In this document: piece after piece, positions 7,255 to 15,099 of the stretch
Numbering within the stretch: position 1 is the stretch's first letter
Layout: each line of letters opens with the position of its first letter
From: an uncultured Lachnospiraceae bacterium
GTDB lineage: Bacteria; Bacillota; Clostridia; Lachnospirales; Lachnospiraceae
Length of the DNA: 15,565 bases
Assembly: GCA_910589385.1 (NCBI GenBank)
Contig: CAJUTU010000068.1
Span: 1-15,565 of the forward strand
Direction of reading: 5' to 3'
Translations under genes and position numbers: made by a program
The notes under the pieces: generated by a model
Database searches by the model: none
What the model saw: the letters and a program-made list of their open reading frames with translations, nothing else
What the model was told of the DNA's origin: nothing

Positions 7255-8118
7255 TTATAAAAAAAGTTCTGCCATCCCCCACACTGCCTGATCTTTCCTC
7301 CGGTCGCTGCGGATGATCATGGAGATCTTCCAGGGAATCGAATCCCGCAATTCAATCAGCCGAAGCCCGTCCAGCATGATCTTATCCTGATGGATATCTG
7401 CGTCTATCCCCAGTCCTGTCTTTTGCCTGCAGAAATGATAGATGACCTGGCTTTCCATCGTCTTGGCGGCGATCCATGGCGTAAAGCCAAAATCCCTGCA
7501 CCGCTCTATCAGGCTGTGGTAGCTGTAATATTTCTCATTGAGTGTGATCAAGGCTTCTTCTTTCAGATCCTCAATAGAAAGGGATTCTTTTTCATAAAAG
7601 GGATGTCCTTCATAAACAACCACATTCATTTTCTTACAAAGTATTTCCTGCTGCCACAATTCCGGATCTGTGATCTGTCCTATGGCAAACCCGATATCCA
7701 TACTTCCCTGCCGCACTTTATGGATGATCTCCTGATTCACAGCCTCTTCCCACTGTAACTGGATATGGCTGTGCTGCTTTTGATATTCTTCCAGCTTTTG
7801 AAAGGGAAAAACATTTAACACACCGCAGGAAAACCCGATCTTCAGCTTCTGGCCCCTGTCCTGGATCTGCCGGATCCCGATCGTGATCTCATCAAATTGC
7901 TCCAGAAGCGGTGTGCTGTTTTCATAAAGATATGTCCCGCTCTCGGTAGGGAGCATCCCATTCGCAGAACGTTGGAACAGGCTCACGCCCAGTTCTTCCT
8001 CCAGATGATGTATGATCCTGCTTAAACCCTGGGGCGTGATAAAAAGCAATTTTGACGCTTTATTGATACTCCGCTCCTCATAAACCTGCCGGAAAAATCT
8101 TAAATCCTTTGTATCCAT
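7255..8118 (-). CDS. LysR-family transcriptional regulator
   Basis: 287 residues, typical for the family. Residues 1-62 form the winged helix-turn-helix: DLRFFRQVYEERSINKASKL, then ITPQGLSRIIHHLEEELGVS and LFQRSANGMLPTESG. The rest (about 88-285) is the periplasmic-binding-protein-like effector domain. The ATG at 8118 has a GAGGA element about 10 nt upstream. The gene has its own terminator and lies upstream of the broken oxidoreductase on the same strand. It is intact although its likely neighbouring target is dead. Effector unknown. Confidence 0.92.
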   Translation of the reverse strand: MDTKDLRFFRQVYEERSINKASKLLFITPQGLSRIIHHLEEELGVSLFQRSANGMLPTESGTYLYENSTPLLEQFDEITIGIRQIQDRGQKLKIGFSCGVLNVFPFQKLEEYQKQHSHIQLQWEEAVNQEIIHKVRQGSMDIGFAIGQITDPELWQQEILCKKMNVVVYEGHPFYEKESLSIEDLKEEALITLNEKYYSYHSLIERCRDFGFTPWIAAKTMESQVIYHFCRQKTGLGIDADIHQDKIMLDGLRLIELRDSIPWKISMIIRSDRRKDQAVWGMAELFL

Positions 8119-8183
8119 TTTTGCTGTTCCTCACCTTCATCCTATATGGGAGCGCCCTCGGCATCTTAGGGACTGTACATAAG

Positions 8184-8264
8184 TTATCCCAAACTCTCAT
8201 TTGACATCAGAAGTTCATTGAATTTCAACATCAGCTCCCGATTAGGGATGGATAATGCTCCATA
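8184..8264 (-). pseudogene. Tail fragment of a second AAA-ATPase-like gene
   Basis: In the frame that becomes available at the Tyr codon 8262-8264, the minus strand reads YGALSIPNRELMLKFNELLM followed by SNESLG and a stop. This resembles the segment of predicted AAA-ATPase (PF09820-type) proteins that carries P-N-(R/K)-E-L/I and DESLGY motifs, a region different from the nuclease end of the neighbouring gene. It is therefore probably a piece of a paralogue joined to it by recombination and then cut again at the terminal Gly codon. The assignment rests on 26 residues. Confidence 0.4.
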
Positions 8265-9783
8265 TAACCTTCACCCATTTCACGGTTGGAAGAAATGCCC
8301 CATCGGTCTTTCACTCCCAGGATTCCAATTAAGATACCATGATAAAAGCAGACACTTAGGATTCGTCTTTTGAATCCCTTAGCGGCCGCTTTCCCTGTGG
8401 GTAAGTTCTCTTTCATATCTTTTTTTATAAACATATCCCGGATACTGATTGACCTTCTTAAATATTCAGTGAAAACTTTTTCTACACACCCTGCATCTCC
8501 TTTCTGCAGAGCATTACAGAAACGGTTCAGTGTATCTCCATCTTTCCGGACATTCTCTTTAAAGAATTCCATGATCTGTGTTACATAAATATCCCGGATC
8601 TCCAGATTGGGAATTGCCAGTTTCATCCACCTTCCCTCTGCCCTTCCTCTCTGTGTCAAATAACCGGTTGTAAAGAGCAGGCTCCAGATGTTATCTATCG
8701 TCTGATAAATTTCTGGATACGTAAGTTCCTGATGGATTTCTTTTATAATCGTTTCCCCTGCTACCAGACGTTCAATCTCCCGTTTTGTCGTAGCATTTGC
8801 CGATTCCTGGATAACCGTTTCACTGCATCATTACTGCTGGTGTTGATCCAATAGTTTTCCGGCTGTACATGCGATTCACTTCTAATTCTATCACAATGAT
8901 TCAGCACATCCCACGGGCAGTATACTTCCACATTTCCAAACTGGTAGCCATCGTACCATCTTTTTACCTCATCATAATGACCCGCTACATCATAATACTC
9001 AAGAAGCTCCCTCACCTCTTCATCCGTAAAACCAAAATATTCATCAAAACACTCATCTGCAATCGTCAATACTTTCAGATTATTAAGCCCGGTAAAGATA
9101 CTCTCTTTAGAAATCCGAAGACATCCTGTCAGAACCGCTAGTTTCAAGCTATTGTTTGTTTTTAGCGCCTCTCCAAGGAGACTTCGGATCAAAGAGATCA
9201 TCTGGTCATAATACCCATTCGCATGAGCCTTTGCCAGAGGGACATCATATTCATCAATCAGCAGGATCACTTTTGTACCATAGTGCTTTTCCAGCATTCC
9301 CGACAGCAATTTTAGGCTGTTTCCAAGCATACCTTCATTCATATTTTTGTCCAGAAGATCTTTGTAGTCAGCTTTATCATGATCATTCAGTTTTTCACTG
9401 TCCAAAAGGAAGTAGAACTTTGCGGCAGCTTCTATGATAACCCGGACTGCCATCTGATATGCCGTCTCATAGGATCTCGCGTCAATCCCTTTCAAAGAAA
9501 TCGAAACAACTGGATATTTCCCCATGTATTCCTCACAAAGCGAAGCCTCTTTTGAAATTTCCAGCCCATCAAAAATACACTTATCCCCATTCAACGAGAA
9601 AAAGTGTTCCAGCATACTCATATTCAACGATTTTCCAAATCTTCTCGGACGGGTAAAAAGATTTACCGCCCCCCAATTATGAAGTAAGTCAACAATAAGT
9701 CCCGTTTTATCCACATAGTAAAAGTCTTCTTTCATCATATCTTCAAAATTTTCAATTCCTATCGGGAGTTTCTTCTTTCGCAT
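8262..9783 (-). pseudogene. Predicted AAA-ATPase with C-terminal PD-(D/E)XK nuclease, decayed
   Basis: This is the AAA-ATPase-like (PF09820) plus PDDEXK (PF08011) family common in gut anaerobes, function not established. The start is typical: MRKKKLPIGIENFEDMMKED from ATG 9783 (GGAAAGAG 6 nt upstream; ATG 9789 is an alternative). It is followed by FYYVDKTGLI, the P-loop-like RPRRFGKSL and the Walker B VILLIDEYDVPLAKA. Three lesions are visible. (1) A one-base loss near 8809-8813 (expected RLIQESAN, found a frame jump after RL) gives a premature stop at 8761. (2) A 57-bp in-frame insert sits at 8348-8404. (3) Homology ends at GEGY (8262), before the nuclease D...ExK core. The continuing frame 8812-8262 still reads as protein (EIERLVAGETIIKEIHQELT), so decay is recent. 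Confidence 0.85.
8348..8404. repeat. 57-bp in-frame palindrome-rich insert
   Basis: The AAA-ATPase family normally reads KEN-FYHG at this place. Here 19 extra codons, LPTGKAAAKGFKRRILSVC on the minus strand, separate KEN from FYHG without disturbing the frame. The insert contains GGATTC/GAATCC arms (8359-8364, 8372-8377), the palindrome GCGGCCGC (8382-8389) and CCC-TGT-GGG. It looks like a small dispersed palindromic element; no second copy is in this window. Confidence 0.6.
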
Positions 9784-9906
9784 ATCCATCTCTTTCCACA
9801 CTCCTTCCATCATTCATCAGATACTTTCTGTTTCCTATTCGTTCAAATACATTCTAACAGACCTTTTTTCGATTTCCAAGATGAATAACGTTTGCGGTTC
9901 AACAGA

Positions 9907-10252
9907 CTATCCGAAATAGGTTACAGTTTCTTCTATTATACCCTCTGCCTTTTGCATCACATGGGGTATCGCGGCTTTAATGCACATGGGATGGTCTGGG
10001 CGAAATTTTTTTGCTTTCATGGCAATGAGGTCAACAGGCAAAAAAGCAAACTCCTTAATCTCACAGAACGGGAAAGGATTTTCACGGATAATGTGACAAG
10101 CGCCCTCCCCAAAATGCTCCTGGAGCTTTCCTGTTCTGCCGGATGACCTCTGTCGGCAATTCTTCCTTTGTACAAAAGCGAACCAATATTTCATATCGGA
10201 CAAAAATATCTATGGTAGATTCTGGCCAATAAAGTCCGCAAGTAAAGTTACA
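9907..10252 (-). pseudogene. Degraded gene of unknown family
   Basis: Two adjacent minus-strand frames appear to make one protein. The upstream frame (10252 to about 10130) reads YWPESTIDIFVRYEILVRF, then TKEELPTEVIRQNRK. The downstream frame (about 10125-9907) continues LQEHFGEGACHIIRENPFPF, AFLPVDLIAMKAKKF, then IKAAIPHVMQKAEGIIEETV. A loss of about two bases at GCTCCAGG would join them. There is no start codon with a ribosome binding site, and the 5' end runs into a stop at 10253-10255. I do not recognise the family. The segment 9784-9906 between this and the AAA-ATPase start holds only the latter's leader region, and nothing else is evident there. Confidence 0.45.
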
Positions 10253-10279
10253 CTATCAAAATCTGTTTACTGTTGCTGT

Positions 10280-12139
10280 TTATTCTTCCAATTCTCCCAG
10301 GATCTGCAGCGGCTCTTTTTTGAGCGTCTGCCGCATAAATCCAAAGGAGATCAATACTGCTGCCAGCATCATCCCGCATCCGGCAGCCACGGCCATTTCC
10401 GCGCCGGTCTTTTGCCCTGCCGCGGTGAAATCTGTTTCCTCGTCATCCCCGGAGTCGATGATGGTATTACTGAACGTAGTATCAAATTCTGTTGTACTTT
10501 CCGTGGCTTTCACAGCGCGGTCTGTAGCCATCCATCCCACTGCGCTCCCGGCCGCCGTACCTGCAATCGCCAGTACAAAAAGCCCGGTAAGGATAGAGAG
10601 GGCGCACTGCTTTTTCGTCCGTCCCAGCAGACGCTCCACTGCGATCCGTTCCTGCTGCCCGGTGATGAACAGGTTGGAGAAGAAACAGAGGATCATCACT
10701 GCCAGCACGCAGCCGCTGGCCAGAAAAATCCATGCCATCAGTTTCCGGTTCTCGATCCCTGGCTGCAGGTGGGAATATCCATTATCGTAAAATTGAATAT
10801 CCAGCCCTTCCACGCCTTGTTTCTCCCATGCCTCCATGAAATCATCTATGGTCCCGTTTGGAATCTGGAAGGAGGTGTTCCCCGCGCTCATAGGCTCAAA
10901 ATCCACGATGTTGTCCGCCCATGCGTTTTCCGGGATGGAATTCCACGGAACGATCACCTCATGGACGGCAAGGTTATGGTCTCCGCTCCCCATGACAGAA
11001 GTCTTCTGATAGATCCCCGTAATTTCATAATCTTGCTCATAGAACACCGGATATACTTTCCCTTCAGCATTTAAAATGGAAGTGAGATATGCATTGTCAA
11101 ATCTTTCCGCAGGTTCATAAGCCGCATAATAGAGCGGCAGGGTCACCGAATCCCCCACTCCTTTCCTTAAGACCCTTGCCAGTTCCACCGAAATCAGGCA
11201 CACTTGTTTTCCTTCCTCATATTCTTCCTCTGTAATGTCCCTCCCCTCGGAAATCTGTACTTCATTCTGGTAGAAGGGAAGAAGAAGCTTTGTCCCATCC
11301 ACCGGTTCTACCGGAATCGTGTAAAATTCATATTCCTGTGCTTTTGCCTGTTCCAGCCAGCGCATTCCCCGTTCTGTCTCATAGAAACCTTCCGTAACCT
11401 CGTCAAAGGTATTCCAGTCCTCTGCTTCTGCCACTGCATCGTAAACCTGCTCCCCGTCCATGGTATACTGATTGGACGCCACACTGTTGATAGCCATAAA
11501 CTCATATGCATGCTCTTCCGGTGCGATGTGCTCCACCCACGGGCCATGTACGTTCGAAGATTCATGCAGTCCCATAATATAGGTTTTTCCTTCTTCTACG
11601 CGGCGCGGCTCATAACCCCCGTCGCTGTCACCGTAATGGTCGCAGATGTAAACCGTGTCTCCCACATTCAAATCTCCGGCCAGAACCTTGCTGACGCGCA
11701 TGGGAACGGAATGCTCCAGCACGTCGGACACTTCTGCGGTCAGTTCCGCCACCAGCAGATGCCTGTCCGCTGCTCCCCGGACTTTCTCTTCGATCCGCGC
11801 CCCGAAATAGGGCCTCTGCCTTGCTTTCAGGATATACCCAGCCCTTTCAAAATCCAGGACTGCATTCGGGATCCACTTTCCCGGCCTGCCATAGCGGTAA
11901 TACACATAGTCCCCTTTATCCGCCTCCCATCGTGCAGCTGTTACGATAGATTCATCCTTTTGCTCCACGGTCCCGATGGTGGTAAAGATATCTTCAAATT
12001 CCCACACCATCTCTGCGTTCATTTTCGAGAGACTTCCGCCCAATGCAAGCAGAAATGCCGAGACTCCCACCAGCAGGAAAAACAGGATGCTTTTCAAGGG
12101 GCTTCTAAGCATCTGCTTCATACTATAATAAAATGTCAT
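10280..12139 (-). CDS. ABC transporter permease, FtsX/MacB type
   Basis: 619 residues with one N-terminal membrane helix (about 17-36, KSILFFLLVGVSAFLLALGG) and a large extracytoplasmic domain (about 40-460). Three C-terminal helices follow (about 468-492, 511-536 and 580-602), the standard MacB/FtsX layout. The start at 12139 is chosen because it overlaps the ATPase stop as ATGA and has AAAGGG upstream; an in-frame ATG at 12196 lies inside the ATPase gene. It is the third gene of the MerR-permease/ATPase/permease operon and probably pairs with the permease part of the fusion to form a heterodimeric transporter. It has an unusual acidic Thr/Ser-rich loop between the last two helices (TESTTEFDTTFSNTIIDSGD). 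MacB-type systems export peptides or drugs, or act as mechanotransmitters. The substrate is unknown. Confidence 0.88.
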   Translation of the reverse strand: MTFYYSMKQMLRSPLKSILFFLLVGVSAFLLALGGSLSKMNAEMVWEFEDIFTTIGTVEQKDESIVTAARWEADKGDYVYYRYGRPGKWIPNAVLDFERAGYILKARQRPYFGARIEEKVRGAADRHLLVAELTAEVSDVLEHSVPMRVSKVLAGDLNVGDTVYICDHYGDSDGGYEPRRVEEGKTYIMGLHESSNVHGPWVEHIAPEEHAYEFMAINSVASNQYTMDGEQVYDAVAEAEDWNTFDEVTEGFYETERGMRWLEQAKAQEYEFYTIPVEPVDGTKLLLPFYQNEVQISEGRDITEEEYEEGKQVCLISVELARVLRKGVGDSVTLPLYYAAYEPAERFDNAYLTSILNAEGKVYPVFYEQDYEITGIYQKTSVMGSGDHNLAVHEVIVPWNSIPENAWADNIVDFEPMSAGNTSFQIPNGTIDDFMEAWEKQGVEGLDIQFYDNGYSHLQPGIENRKLMAWIFLASGCVLAVMILCFFSNLFITGQQERIAVERLLGRTKKQCALSILTGLFVLAIAGTAAGSAVGWMATDRAVKATESTTEFDTTFSNTIIDSGDDEETDFTAAGQKTGAEMAVAAGCGMMLAAVLISFGFMRQTLKKEPLQILGELEE

Positions 12140-12825
12140 TGTATACACCCTTTCGTAGATTCCATCTTCATCCGCCCGTCCTTCATCTTCATGCACACAT
12201 CCGCCTGGAGCGCAATCCCCGGGTTATGGGTGACTACGATCACCAGATAATCCATCTCGTGGGCCATTCTTTTTAAAAGCTCCACGATATGCGCTTCATT
12301 TTCCGAGTCCAGATTTCCCGTGGGTTCGTCCGCCAACAAAATTTTCCCTTTTGCTGCCATTGCCCGCGCAATAGCTACACGCTGCTGCTCTCCCCCACTC
12401 ATCATTTTGGGATACTGGCCCAGAATCTTCTCCTCCAGCCCCACTTCCTCCAGGCACTTTGCAGCCTGCCTTCTCGCCTCCTGCCGGGAAATCCTCTGTA
12501 ATTCCAAGGGATACATGACATTTTCCAGGGCAGTCAGAAGGGGGAAGAGATGAAATGCCTGATATACAACAGAAATCTGTTTCCTCCGGCAGGCATCCCT
12601 GTCCATTTCCGACAGATTTTCCCCGTTGATCAGGATGGACCCCGACTCTGCGCAGTCCAAACCTGCCAGGAGGGAAAGAAACGTAGATTTCCCACTTCCT
12701 GATTCCCCTGTGATGGCATACATTTTCCCGGATTCAAACGTACAGCTTACCTCTTTCACTGCCTCGATCTTCTGATATTTATTTTGATAAGAATAACTGA
12801 CCCCATTTACCTCGATTCTTTCCAT
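12136..12825 (-). CDS. ABC transporter ATP-binding protein (MacB/LolD type)
   Basis: 229 residues with every ABC motif in order: Walker A GESGSGKST (40-48), Q-loop Gln89 in VVYQAFHLFP, signature SGGEQQRVAIARA (from 143), Walker B ILLADEPTGNLD (from 162) and switch His200 in VVTHNPG. This is a complete MacB/LolD/FtsE-like ATPase. The start at 12825 has AGAGG 7 nt upstream. The frame stays open to 13050, but that stretch overlaps the end of the preceding gene in another phase and is not credible protein. It starts 11 nt after the fusion gene and overlaps the next permease by ATGA, so all three are co-transcribed. It powers the two permeases. Confidence 0.95.
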   Translation of the reverse strand: MERIEVNGVSYSYQNKYQKIEAVKEVSCTFESGKMYAITGESGSGKSTFLSLLAGLDCAESGSILINGENLSEMDRDACRRKQISVVYQAFHLFPLLTALENVMYPLELQRISRQEARRQAAKCLEEVGLEEKILGQYPKMMSGGEQQRVAIARAMAAKGKILLADEPTGNLDSENEAHIVELLKRMAHEMDYLVIVVTHNPGIALQADVCMKMKDGRMKMESTKGCIQ

Positions 12826-12836
12826 CTTCGTCCCTC

Positions 12837-14741
12837 TCAATCCCGGCATGACAATACAGCCGCAACACTCATTTTTCCAAACATCCACATAGCAGCCGCT
12901 GCTCCCAACGTGCTGCAGGATAAGAACAGCCCCCATACTGCCGCAGCGGTAAAGATCCCAGCCGTACCAAATACCGCAGCAAGAACCGCGCCGACGGCCC
13001 CACCTGCCATTGCCAGCAGCATATGCTCTGTAAAAAATAAAGCTATACAACGTTTTTTACCCGTTCCCAGCGCACGCATGATCGCATACTCTCCTCGCCT
13101 GCTTTGAAGCAGGAGATGTGGAACAAGGTATCCCGCCAAAAGCACGACCAAAATGATAAACGGAAGGAATGCTTCCAAGAGGGAGATATTTTTTTCCAGC
13201 CCGATAGCCGCCTGGATAAACACATCGTCCTCCATCCTGAGCGCGGAGCCGATATAAGTGTCTGTCAGTTCCGGGACTACGGAGCTTAACCCGTCCTTTA
13301 TCAGATCCTGCTTCAATGCATTTAACTCCATAGGTTCTGTCACGATAAATGCAAGGGAGGATGCAAAGTAGACTTTGTCGTTTTCTTTGTAGATCTGCTT
13401 CACCCGGTCCACAGGGACAACAATCTGCGGAGCCAACGCCATACTGTCCTCTGGAATCTCCATGATCCCCACAATCTCCGTCTCTTCTGGCTTCATGCTG
13501 CTTCGTTCCAGCCCGGTCCCGACAGGAAGGGGCTGATAATGTTCCAGAGCCAATGTGACCTCATCCCCTGTTTCCAGATCCTGCTGTTCCAGAAATGAAT
13601 TTCCTGCAATGCATACTTTTCCTCCTTCCAGAAACCGCTCCCAGTCCCATCCGTCTGCCCAGTGGATTTCTTCTGTGTAATCTTCTATAATTTCCGGGCA
13701 ATTGATGCCTAAAATCTGGATTTCTGTACCGCCCTCTGTCCGGATATGCCCGATCAGCTCCGCGGTTTCCTTGATCTCTCCTATATAGGGCGACGCATAG
13801 ACCGTATCCAGAACCTGCTGACGGACTAACAGCCCGTTTTGCAGGGTTCCGATCGCATTCATGACCGTTGCCCGCACGGGGATTGCTTCCGGCAGTTCCT
13901 CGAACTGCTGCCGGGCGCCGGAAAGGGTTCCCAGATAAAATGCCAGCACAATGACGGTCAGCATACTGATGGTTATATTCAGAATACTTTTGAAGCGATG
14001 CCTTTTGATATTGACCCCAATGGAATAGACGCTCTGGAACAGGAGTCTTCTGCGTCCATGTACTTCCTTTTTTTCCTTCTCGTCCTCCGCCCTGCTGCAG
14101 ATGATCCTGGTCCGGACTTCCTCTGTCTCCCCGTCCTTCTCAAACGTGCGCGCCGCCGTGTATGGGACTTTGTCCAGCAAAAACTCCGGATACATTCCCG
14201 TTTTGACCATATGGAACTTCCTGTGCTGCTCTTTCGCGTAATCTCGCAGCGCTTCTTCAAACGTCGCTGCCGTATTCACCGGCAGTTCTGTATAAAAGGA
14301 AAACTGCCGCCTGCGTTCCTGGTCCGCCACCTGCTTGTAATCGTCTACAATTTTCGCGAAGACACTTCCTCCTTTTGCCATGTTCTCCATCCGCTCCAGG
14401 TAGATGTCCACGTCAATGGTTCCTGACTTGTCTTTTTGGATATTGGCGCAGACCTCTACCGCAGCCTGTAATTGCTTCTGCTGCTGCAGAAGGTTTTCCT
14501 GCTGTTTTGCAATGGCTTCTTTTAATGGAAGATCCCCGCTTAGCACCTGCCCGATCTCTTTTAAAGGCATGTCCAGCATGCGGAGCATTTTGATCAGCTT
14601 CAGCCGCCGGACATCCTCTTCGGAATAATCCCGGTAGGCATTGCCGGTATCCCGGACGGGCTCTAACAGATTCTGCCGCTCATAATAGCGGATGTTCTGT
14701 CTGGTGATTCCTGTTAATTCTTCTACTTGTTTTGTATTCAA
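12837..14741 (-). CDS. MerR regulator fused to FtsX-type ABC permease
   Basis: One uninterrupted 634-residue frame. Residues 1-70 are a MerR winged HTH (TKQVEELTGITRQNIRYYER, later AYRDYSEEDVRRLKLIKMLR). Residues 75-105 are a Gln-rich coiled coil. Residues about 110-215 are a soluble domain of effector size. A charged linker (216-231, RAEDEKEKKEVHGRRR) leads to a full MacB/FtsX permease: helix 1 about 252-273, extracytoplasmic domain 275-520, helices 2-4 at about 521-545, 566-592 and 594-622, with the inter-helix motif SRRGEYAIMRALG. The MerR part would face the cytoplasm, as required. The start is TTG at 14741 with AGGGGG 7 nt upstream. It is first in the operon with the ATPase and second permease. 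MerR regulators normally are soluble and stand alone, so this is a possible membrane-tethered sensor-transporter. A read-through fusion of two former genes is the alternative. Confidence 0.88.
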   Translation of the reverse strand: MNTKQVEELTGITRQNIRYYERQNLLEPVRDTGNAYRDYSEEDVRRLKLIKMLRMLDMPLKEIGQVLSGDLPLKEAIAKQQENLLQQQKQLQAAVEVCANIQKDKSGTIDVDIYLERMENMAKGGSVFAKIVDDYKQVADQERRRQFSFYTELPVNTAATFEEALRDYAKEQHRKFHMVKTGMYPEFLLDKVPYTAARTFEKDGETEEVRTRIICSRAEDEKEKKEVHGRRRLLFQSVYSIGVNIKRHRFKSILNITISMLTVIVLAFYLGTLSGARQQFEELPEAIPVRATVMNAIGTLQNGLLVRQQVLDTVYASPYIGEIKETAELIGHIRTEGGTEIQILGINCPEIIEDYTEEIHWADGWDWERFLEGGKVCIAGNSFLEQQDLETGDEVTLALEHYQPLPVGTGLERSSMKPEETEIVGIMEIPEDSMALAPQIVVPVDRVKQIYKENDKVYFASSLAFIVTEPMELNALKQDLIKDGLSSVVPELTDTYIGSALRMEDDVFIQAAIGLEKNISLLEAFLPFIILVVLLAGYLVPHLLLQSRRGEYAIMRALGTGKKRCIALFFTEHMLLAMAGGAVGAVLAAVFGTAGIFTAAAVWGLFLSCSTLGAAAAMWMFGKMSVAAVLSCRD

Positions 14742-14800
14742 GCATACACCCCCTTGCTCTGCTTATTTTCAGAACTGTGTAACCGGCGCAATCTGTTCAT
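14738..14800 (-). CDS. Putative 20-residue leader peptide
   Basis: A 21-codon ORF, MNRLRRLHSS then ENKQSKGVYA, starts at ATG 14800 with AGGA 7 nt upstream. Its TGA (14738-14740) overlaps the TTG start of the MerR-permease gene as TTGA. It lies inside the transcribed leader. Residues 3-5 are Arg-Leu-Arg, the +X+ type motif known to stall macrolide-bound ribosomes in ErmD-type leader peptides. The ribosome binding site of the fusion gene lies within its last codons. Translation is unproven and a chance ORF of this size is possible. Confidence 0.45.
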   Translation of the reverse strand: MNRLRRLHSSENKQSKGVYA

Positions 14801-14836
14801 GTTATTTTCCTACAGTTCCTTCGTTTTACACAGTTC
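14772..14836 (-). promoter_or_regulatory. Leader inverted repeat of the MerR-permease operon
   Basis: A perfect 11-bp inverted repeat, GAACTGTGTAA (14772-14782) and TTACACAGTTC (14826-14836), is separated by 43 nt. In the mRNA the downstream arm lies inside the leader ORF and the loop holds that ORF's ribosome binding site and AUG. There is no T tract, so it is not a terminator. An RNA switch or protein-binding site is inferred. Confidence 0.5.
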
Positions 14837-14865
14837 CCGGCCACAATCTGTATTATGACATGCTT

Positions 14866-14896
14866 ATTGTATGGTATATACCAAGTATACAGTCAA
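14866..14896 (-). promoter_or_regulatory. MerR-type promoter with 19-bp spacer
   Basis: On the minus strand, TTGACT (14891-14896) and TACAAT (14866-14871) are separated by 19 bp. The spacer holds the dyad GTATA-N7-TATAC (14874-14890). Overlong 19-20 bp spacers with a dyad between the boxes are the hallmark of MerR-controlled promoters. It should start transcription near 14859, giving a leader of about 118 nt before the MerR-permease gene. Confidence 0.75.
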
Positions 14897-14990
14897 GTAT
14901 TTTTCGGAATTTTAGAGAAATCATCCTAAAATAATAACGGATGGTAAAAAAAAGCTCATAGAAGTGTAAGAATGTTTTTTCGGTAAAATA

Positions 14991-15055
14991 TAAAAACCGC
15001 AGAAAAACCTTCCCTAATTGGTTCATCTATCAAAAAGGTGTGGTGTCTTCTGCGG
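14991..15055 (-). terminator. Probable terminator after hicB-like gene
   Basis: On the minus strand CCGCAGAA (15048-15055) pairs with TTCTGCGG (14997-15004) and is followed by TTTTTATATTTT. The loop is long (43 nt) with a possible inner ACCT/AGGT pairing. It starts about 45 nt after the HicB stop codon. Confidence 0.55.
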
Positions 15056-15099
15056 CTCTTTTCACTGTTCTCATTCATGATAAAAAATCAGAAAGTCTT

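Noticed and set aside
10412..11074. 220-codon plus-strand ORF
   Set aside because: Antisense to the second permease, whose membrane segments and FtsX layout are unmistakable.
11204..12250. 348-codon plus-strand ORF
   Set aside because: Lies wholly antisense to the FtsX permease and ATPase genes, has no ribosome binding site, and its translation is Cys/His/Phe-rich without domain features.
12825..13050. N-terminal extension of the ABC ATPase frame
   Set aside because: Overlaps the end of the MerR-permease gene in another phase, is Trp/Cys/Gly-rich and unlike any ABC protein; a well-spaced RBS supports the start at 12825.
13839..14426. 195-codon plus-strand ORF
   Set aside because: Antisense shadow of the MerR-permease fusion, without RBS or recognisable domain.
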